Part shown: positions 58,640-64,000 of the stretch, in pieces
How positions within the stretch are numbered: the stretch's first letter is position 1
Layout: every line of letters begins with the position of its first letter
Assembly: GCA_963813635.1 (NCBI GenBank)
Contig: CAWEZO010000002.1
Coordinates: 248,001-312,000 of the forward strand
Reading direction: 5' to 3'
Length of the DNA stretch: 64,000 nucleotides
Source: JBBRZM01 sp963813635
GTDB taxonomy: Bacteria; Actinomycetota; Acidimicrobiia; IMCC26256; JBBRZM01
Notes under the pieces: generated by a model
Told to the model about the DNA's origin: nothing
Database searches by the model: none
Seen by the model: only the letters and a program-made list of their open reading frames with translations
Made by a program: the position numbers and the translations under genes

Positions 58640-60674
58640 ATGAAGAACTCACGTGTGCACATGCGCAACGTTGGAGCTCGTCTACACCAACCGGGGGCGG
58701 TGTTCACATCCATTGCATTGCTTTTCGGCGTGACCGCGATGGCCGGCGGTTCGGCATCGGGGACCAACCCGCCGCCCATCCCGGGCCGATCGCGGCCGAC
58801 CTTCCCGAGCGGTTCGCGGCCGCCCATGCCGGGCGGTTCGTTTCCTTTCGAGGCCAGGAGCCTCGACGGCAGCGGCAACAACCAGAGGCACCCGACCTGG
58901 GGACAGGCGAACCTGCCGTACAGCCGGGTGGCCCGAGCCGCGTACGCCGACGGTCGAAGTGCCGTCATCTCCGGCCCGAACGACCGGTACATCAGCAACC
59001 GTGTGTTCAACGACGTCAATCAGAACGTCTTCAATGATCGCAATGTGAGCCAGTGGGGCAACGTGTGGGGCCAGTTCCTCGACCACACGTTCGGACTCGC
59101 ACAAGACGGTACGGAAAGCAGCAACATCCCGTTCAACGCGGCCGATCCGCTCGAGAGCTTCCAAAACGACTTCGGCGTCGTGGGGTTCACGCGCTCAGCA
59201 GCGGCACCGGGAACGGGCGTCACGAACGCGCGCCAGTCGGTCAACACCGTGAACTCCTACATCAGCGGCTGGCCCGTGTACGGCGGCACCACTCATCGCC
59301 TCGAATGGCTCCGCGAAGGCCCGGTTGACGGCAACATGAACAACAACGGGCCGCACCTGATGCTCGACAACGGCTATCTGCCGAGGGCAGATGCCCGTGG
59401 CAACGCGGCCACCGCGCCGAGTATGGAGGTCAACGGCCGGCTGCTCGCCGCGCCGCAAAAGCGCATGGAGGCGGGCGACGTGCGCGCCAACGAGAACATC
59501 GCGCTGACCGCCACGCACACGCTGTTCGCTCGCGAGCACAACCGCATCGCGGACGCTGCTGCCGGCGAACTTGCCTGCGCAGCTGAAGTTCGAGATCGCG
59601 CGCCGCGTTGTCGGCGCCGAGGAGCAGTACGTCACGTACAACGAGTTCCTCCCGGCGATGGGCGTGAACCTCAACCGGTACACTGGCTACAACCCGAACG
59701 TCGACACAACGCTTTCCAACGAGTTTGCGACTGTTGGGTACCGGGCGCACAGCACCGTCCATGGCGAGATCGAGGTCGCGACAAACGTCAGCAGGTACAC
59801 CGCTGCCCAACTCGACGCGTTCCGCACGGCCGGCATCGAAGTCACCGTCACCGCCGCCGACGTGAAGCTCGTCATCCCGCTCAACGTCGCGTTCTTCAAC
59901 CCGGACCTCGTCGCCGCGCTCCAGCTCGGCCCACTCCTTACCGGTATCGGAAGCGAGCGCCAATACAAGAACGACGAGCAGATCGACAATCAGCTGCGCA
60001 GCGTGCTCTTCCAGGTGCCCAAGCCGGGCGTGGACCCGAACGAGTGCCTCGATGGCCCGCCGCTGCCGCAATGCTTCAACGGCGTCGTCGACCTCGGTGC
60101 CATCGACATCGAGCGAGCCCGCGATCACGGCATCCCCAGCTACAACGACCTACGCCGCGCCTACGGGCTCGCCCCGAAGCCGTCGTTCACCGCGATCACG
60201 AGAGAGACCACGGACCGGTTCCCCAACGATCCGCTGATCAACCCGGCCGACCCGATCAACGACCCGAACGTCCTCGACTTCACGGAATTGTTCGACCAGG
60301 CCGGCCAGCCCGTCGCGCCGGGAACCGACGCCGCAGCGAACAGCGTCACCCGAGGCGTGCGGCGAACCAGCACCGCGGCGCGGCTGAAGGCGATCTACGG
60401 CTCGGTCGACAAGGTCGACGCTTTCGTGGGCATGGTCTCGGAGCCGCACGTACCGGGCACCGAGTTCGGAGAGCTCCAGCTCGCGATGTGGAAGAAGCAG
60501 TTCGCGGCGCTGCGTGACGGCGACCGGTTCTTCTACCAGAACGACCCGACGTTGCCGTTGATCCAAGCGTTGTTCGGTGTCAGCTACCGCCACACGCTCG
60601 GCCAGATCATCGAGCTCAACGACGGGCTTGCACCCGGCACGCTCGGAGCCAACGTGTTCCGAGTTCAGACCTGA
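58640..60674 (+). CDS. Animal-type haem peroxidase (peroxidase-cyclooxygenase superfamily; one frameshift)
   Basis: Secreted-type haem peroxidase of about 677 residues. MKNSRVHMRNVGARLHQPGA is followed by a hydrophobic signal segment (FTSIALLFGVTAMAGGSASG) and a Pro-rich linker. The distal-His segment WGQFLDHTFGLAQDG, TATHTLFAREHNRIAD with the distal Arg/Glu region, and, after a break near 59570, FEIARRVVGAEEQYVTYNEF, YRAHSTVHGEIE (proximal His) and DLGAIDIERARDHGIPSYND are the family hallmarks. It oxidises halides or phenols using hydrogen peroxide; the true substrate is unknown. ATG after AAGGGGCGCACGAT. Palindrome B3 starts 1 bp beyond the stop. Confidence 0.9.
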
Positions 60675-60675
60675 G

Positions 60676-60721
60676 CGTTTGTGCGCGAGCGTGCCCTCTA
60701 GGGGCCACCTTTGCACAAACG
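60676..60721. repeat. Palindromic repeat family B, copy B3 (46 bp)
   Basis: Outer 9-bp repeats CGTTTGTGC and GCACAAACG are perfect but the inner arms have drifted, leaving AGGGGCCAC as in B2. It occupies the convergent gap between the haem peroxidase and aldolase stops, almost touching the first. Confidence 0.88.
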
Positions 60722-60730
60722 CCGGGAGGG

Positions 60731-61489
60731 TCAGTCGAAGAGGTCGGGTTGTTCGCGGGTGATCTTGTCGTAGAGGGGTTGGAAGCTGAAGTGGCCGGCT
60801 GCGTGTGAGCCGACCTGCGTCGCCGTGAGCTTCGCAATGTCGGGATCGATGAGCACGGGCGTGCCCGCGGCTTCGGCGAGCAACTGGGCCTGGCACGACC
60901 GTTCCATCGTGATGAACCACCACGCCGCCTCGTCGACGGAGTGTCCGACCGTGAGGAGCCCGTGGTTACGCAGGATCGCGGCCTTGTTGTCGCCGAGCGC
61001 GTGCGCGAGCCGCTTGCCCTCCTCGATGTCGAGCACGACCCCGGTGTAGTCGTCGAACAGCGCGTGATCGCCGTAGAACGAGCACACGTCCTGCGTGATC
61101 GGATCGAGCAGCGTGCCGAGCGACGACCACGACTTGCCGTAGATCGAGTGCGCGTGGGCCGCGGCGATGACATCGGGACGGGCAGCGTGGACCTGGCCGT
61201 GGATCACGAATGCAGCGGTGTTGACCTGCGCGTCGCCCTCGACCACCTCACCGCGGTCGTTGACCAGGATGAGATCGCTCACCCGGATGTGGCTGAAGTT
61301 CATCCCGAACGGGTTCACCCAGAAGTGATCGAGGTGCTCAGGATCCCGGGCGGTGATGTGGCCGGCGATGCCCTCGTCGAAGCCGAACCGGCCGAACAGG
61401 CGGAACGCCGCCGCCAGCCGCACCTTCCGGTGGAGCCGCTCCTCTTCGAGTGACGCAAACGTCTGCGGGTAGCTCGTCTTCGCGGCCAT
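60731..61489 (-). CDS. Class II aldolase/adducin family protein
   Basis: Intact, 252 residues. FGRFGFDEGIAGHITARDPE begins the fold; the zinc site is AAAHAHSIYGKSWSSLG and, later, AILRNHGLLTVGHSVDEAAW; VNPFGMNFSHIRVSDLILV is the phosphate loop region. It is more similar to the adducin-like group than to fuculose-phosphate aldolase, so a decarboxylase/aldolase role is not certain. It is a single gene, 9 bp from palindrome B3, and differs clearly from the class II aldolase at 26.7 kb. Confidence 0.9.
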   Translation of the reverse strand: MAAKTSYPQTFASLEEERLHRKVRLAAAFRLFGRFGFDEGIAGHITARDPEHLDHFWVNPFGMNFSHIRVSDLILVNDRGEVVEGDAQVNTAAFVIHGQVHAARPDVIAAAHAHSIYGKSWSSLGTLLDPITQDVCSFYGDHALFDDYTGVVLDIEEGKRLAHALGDNKAAILRNHGLLTVGHSVDEAAWWFITMERSCQAQLLAEAAGTPVLIDPDIAKLTATQVGSHAAGHFSFQPLYDKITREQPDLFD

Positions 61490-61626
61490 GACCCTTCCTT
61501 TCGGCGCGGTTCGCCGTTCGATCGTACGCCAGGCGCGCTGTGCAATGAGAAGAGATGGAGCACGGGCAAGACGGCAACGCGACCGGCGCGACGGCGGCGA
61601 AGCCGATCAGCCAAGCCGCTACTGGT

Positions 61627-62502
61627 TCACGGGCGGAAGGCGTCCAAGCGAGCCAGTTCGTCGATGTGCCCGTCGTCGTGCACGAACAGCCCGCTGGCGC
61701 CGGCCTCGTTGATGATCTTGCGGCCTGCGATCGGACCCGCGACGAACGCCGCCTTGGCGAGCACTTCGGCCCGCCAGCACTCTCCCGCGATCACCGTGAC
61801 CGAAACGAGGCCGGTCGTCGCCGGCTTCCCGGTTGTCGGGTCGACGAGATGTTGGAGCTGCTCGTCGCCGCGTGACCAGGTACGCCGCAGGCTGGTGCTC
61901 GTGGCGATACCGCCTTCGGTCACCGCGAGCTGACCCGTGCCCGCTTCAAGGGGGTCTTCCACGTCGACGATCCAGCCGGCGGACGGTGGCGCGCCCGCCG
62001 CTCGCACATCGCCGCCCAGGTTGACGAGCGCACCGAGTGCGCCTGCAGCGACCATCTCGGTCGCGAGCAGGTCGGCGGCGTAGCCCTTGCCGATGCCGCC
62101 GAGGTCGAGCCCGACGCCGAGCGGCAGCCGAATCGACCGCGTCATCGGATCGAGTCCGATTCCCGCACACCCCGGTGCCGGGACCGGCTTCGGCGCCGGC
62201 CCGCCGCCGACGGGATCGACGTCGTCGAAGTCGCGGTCGTATCCCGAGGCCATGAGGGCCGACAACGCGGACGGGTCGTAGCGCCCGGCGGTCCAGCGCC
62301 ACGCGTCGACGGCGCGTGCGACAACCTCATAGGTCGAGCGCGAGACGACGATCGGATGCCCGGCCGCGGCGTTGAGCTGACAGAGCTCACTCGACGGCCG
62401 GAATCTGCTCCAGCGTGATTCGAGCCGCTCGAGCCGCTCCGCTACCCACGCCGAGAGGTCGCGCGGACCGTCAACCGCGATCACGTGCACGTCGGTACCC
62501 AT
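61627..62502 (-). CDS. apbE: FAD:protein FMN transferase
   Basis: ApbE flavin transferase of 291 residues, intact: attaches FMN covalently to a Thr/Ser of target flavoproteins. LESRWSRFRPSSELCQLNAA is the FAD-binding opening; then DLGGIGKGYAADLLA, LVNLGGDVRAAG, IATSTSLRRTWSRGD, QHLVDPTTGKPATTGLVSVT and VIAGECWRAEVLAKAAFVAG, with the metal-binding Asp/Thr positions preserved. There is no lipoprotein signal, so it is a cytoplasmic or un-anchored version. Single gene; no obvious flavoprotein target (Nqr, Rnf) is nearby. Confidence 0.95.
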   Translation of the reverse strand: MGTDVHVIAVDGPRDLSAWVAERLERLESRWSRFRPSSELCQLNAAAGHPIVVSRSTYEVVARAVDAWRWTAGRYDPSALSALMASGYDRDFDDVDPVGGGPAPKPVPAPGCAGIGLDPMTRSIRLPLGVGLDLGGIGKGYAADLLATEMVAAGALGALVNLGGDVRAAGAPPSAGWIVDVEDPLEAGTGQLAVTEGGIATSTSLRRTWSRGDEQLQHLVDPTTGKPATTGLVSVTVIAGECWRAEVLAKAAFVAGPIAGRKIINEAGASGLFVHDDGHIDELARLDAFRP

Positions 62503-62673
62503 CGCGTGCGACGCGCGCTTCGGTGCGTGGCGCAGTTCCTGTCACTGCTCGATCATCAGCTTCCCCCACCACCTGTGTCTCGGGCGCGCTCTGCCGGCTC
62601 CGGATCAATCGTCTCCCCTGTATCGGCACCGCCGAGGGGCGAACTTCAGTGGCTTCGGGCCCGTTTGGAGCGG

Positions 62674-64000
62674 CTATGCGGGTGGAGGAAGGCCGATCGT
62701 CTTGGTCTCGAGGTACTCCCCGAAGCCCTCGACGCCGTGCTCGCGCCCGTTGCCGCTCTGGCGGTAGCCGCCGAAGGGCGAGTCGGGCCCGAACCACATG
62801 CCGCCGTTGACCGAGATCGTCCCGGTGCGGATCTGTCGGGCGACCGCCATGGCCCGATCGAGCGATGCGCTCGTGACCGCACCCGACAGGCCATAGGCGG
62901 AGTTGTTCGCGATCCGAACGGCATCGGCATCGCCGTCGAACTTCAGGACCGAGAGGACGGGTCCGAAGATCTCCTCCTGCGCGATCGTCGAGTCGGGATC
63001 GACATCGACGAACAACGTGGGCTCCACGAAATAGCCCTTGTCGAACTGCGCCGGACGGCCGCCGCCGACCACCAGCCGTGCGCCTTCGCTCTTGCCCTGC
63101 TCGATGTAGCCGAGCACGCGATCGCGCTGCCGCGGCATTGATGAGCGGGCCCATCATGTTGCCGGGATCGGTCGGGTCGCCGTAGGGGAACGCCTTCGAA
63201 CGCGGCCTCGAGCATCTCGACACCCTCGTCGTAACGCGACGCCGGCAACAACATGCGCGTCGTGATCGCGCATCCCTGACCGCCGTGCGTGCACATCATC
63301 GATCCCGCCGGCAGGTTGGCACCGGGAAGTCGGCGTCGTCGAGGATGATGTTGGCGGACTTGCCGCCGAGCTCCAGAAAGACCTTCTTCAGCGTCTCGGA
63401 GCCCGTGCGCCATGATGCGCTGGCCGGTCACGGTGGAGCCGGTAAAGCTGATCATGTCGACACGTCGGGTCGCCGATGAGCACTTCGCCGACCGCGGCCC
63501 GGTCTTCGGAGGTCACGACGTTGAACACGCCCGGCGGCACGTCAGTGTGCTCCGCCGACGAGCCGTGCCAATGCAGGTCGCGCTCCACGGGGTGTCGGGC
63601 GCCGGCTTGAGCACGACGGTGTTTCCCGCCGCGAGGGCGGGCACGATCTTCGAGAGGTTGAGCATGAGCGGGAAGTTCCACGGCGTGATCGCGCCGACGA
63701 CGCCGACGGCCTCCCGCACGACCTTGCGCGCGCTGGTCATGCCCATGAACTCGTGTACCGGCAGGTCGTGCTCCCACTCGAACGAGTCGATGCAGGCCGA
63801 TGTCCCACAGCATGTCGTCGATGCAGGTGTCGAGCTGGACGGCGTAGGTGAACAGGATCGGGCGTGCCGACCTCGGCGACGATCTGGCCCCGCAGGGTCT
63901 CGCGCTCCTTGTCGAGCGCAGCGTGCAGCTGCATCAGGCCCCGCTTCCGCAGGTCCCGATCAGTCGACCAGGTGGTCTCGTCGAACGCGCGGCGTGCGGC
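62674..64000 (-). CDS. Aldehyde dehydrogenase, partial at right edge (frameshifted)
   Basis: NAD(P)-dependent aldehyde dehydrogenase; the start lies outside the window. Read from the N-terminal side: EVGTP (near 63875), EAVGVVGAITPWNFPLMLNL, KIVPALAAGNTVVLKPAPDT, MISFTGSTVTGQRIM, LELGGKSANIILDD, GGQGCAITTRMLLPASRYD (catalytic Cys), GYFVEPTLFVDVDPDSTIAQ, EEIFGPVLSVLKFDGD and the C-terminal SPFGGYRQSGNGREHGVEGF. About six breaks occur between 63.1 and 64 kb; the last 155 residues are intact. Substrate unknown. Confidence 0.85.

Overview
The window is high-GC DNA from an actinobacterium. The visible gene content fits a soil or freshwater lineage such as Acidimicrobiia: three F420-type luciferase-like oxidoreductases, an AftD-type arabinosyltransferase, many acyl-CoA enzymes and DUF35/thiolase pairs. 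The class assignment is inference; no 16S gene is present. Many genes carry single-base frame breaks. A few are isolated, but they are dense in sharply bounded blocks (about 10.7-17.4, 23.9-25.5, 49.3-51.3, 53.6-56.5 and 62.9-64.0 kb). I annotate these as frameshifted CDS spanning the reconstructed gene, because the protein family stays readable across frames; the breaks look more like consensus errors than decay, but this cannot be proven here.

Layout. 0-10.5 kb: patatin-like phospholipase, UBP zinc finger, tRNA-Gly, two paralogous F420 oxidoreductases, dUTPase, then a peroxide/iron cluster (DUF3501, CCG-type Fe-S protein, rubrerythrin, Fur-family regulator) and a divergent secreted hydrolase-like gene. 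10.5-17.5 kb: a suspicious junction of two truncated genes, an acyl-CoA synthetase, a broken synthetase fragment, a TetR regulator, a four-gene 2-oxoacid:ferredoxin oxidoreductase (gamma, delta, alpha, beta) and an acyl-CoA dehydrogenase. 17.5-28 kb: a hypothetical gene, flavodoxin, AlkD-like protein, DUF4389 membrane protein, Tat-exported phospholipase C-like enzyme, an enoyl-CoA hydratase/thiolase-like/methyltransferase operon, a hydroxyacid dehydrogenase plus class II aldolase pair, and an O-methyltransferase.

28-45 kb is a long minus-strand cell-envelope glycan locus with mostly 4-bp start/stop overlaps: AftD homologue, GT4, GT2, two GT39-like proteins, a PIG-V-like mannosyltransferase, three acyltransferase-3 proteins, DUF2304 and an FAD oxidoreductase. 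45-49 kb holds an F420 oxidoreductase, a VOC protein, a zinc alcohol dehydrogenase and a D-aminoacylase-like amidohydrolase. 49-56.5 kb holds a hypothetical CAHC protein, two divergent acyl-CoA dehydrogenases, a DUF559 nuclease and a MaoC/DUF35/CMD/DUF35/thiolase operon resembling steroid side-chain degradation modules. 56.5-64 kb holds an acyl-CoA synthetase, an animal-type haem peroxidase, a class II aldolase, ApbE and a partial aldehyde dehydrogenase.

The most distinctive signal is three families of short intergenic palindromes: family A (52 bp, four copies), family B (46-47 bp, three copies) and family C (51 bp, two copies). They share a layout of 9-13 bp terminal inverted repeats and usually sit just after stop codons. 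Two inverted copies of family A, more like each other than like the other two, bracket the DUF559 nuclease gene as a compact unit of about 1.1 kb that resembles a nuclease-plus-hairpin mobile unit.
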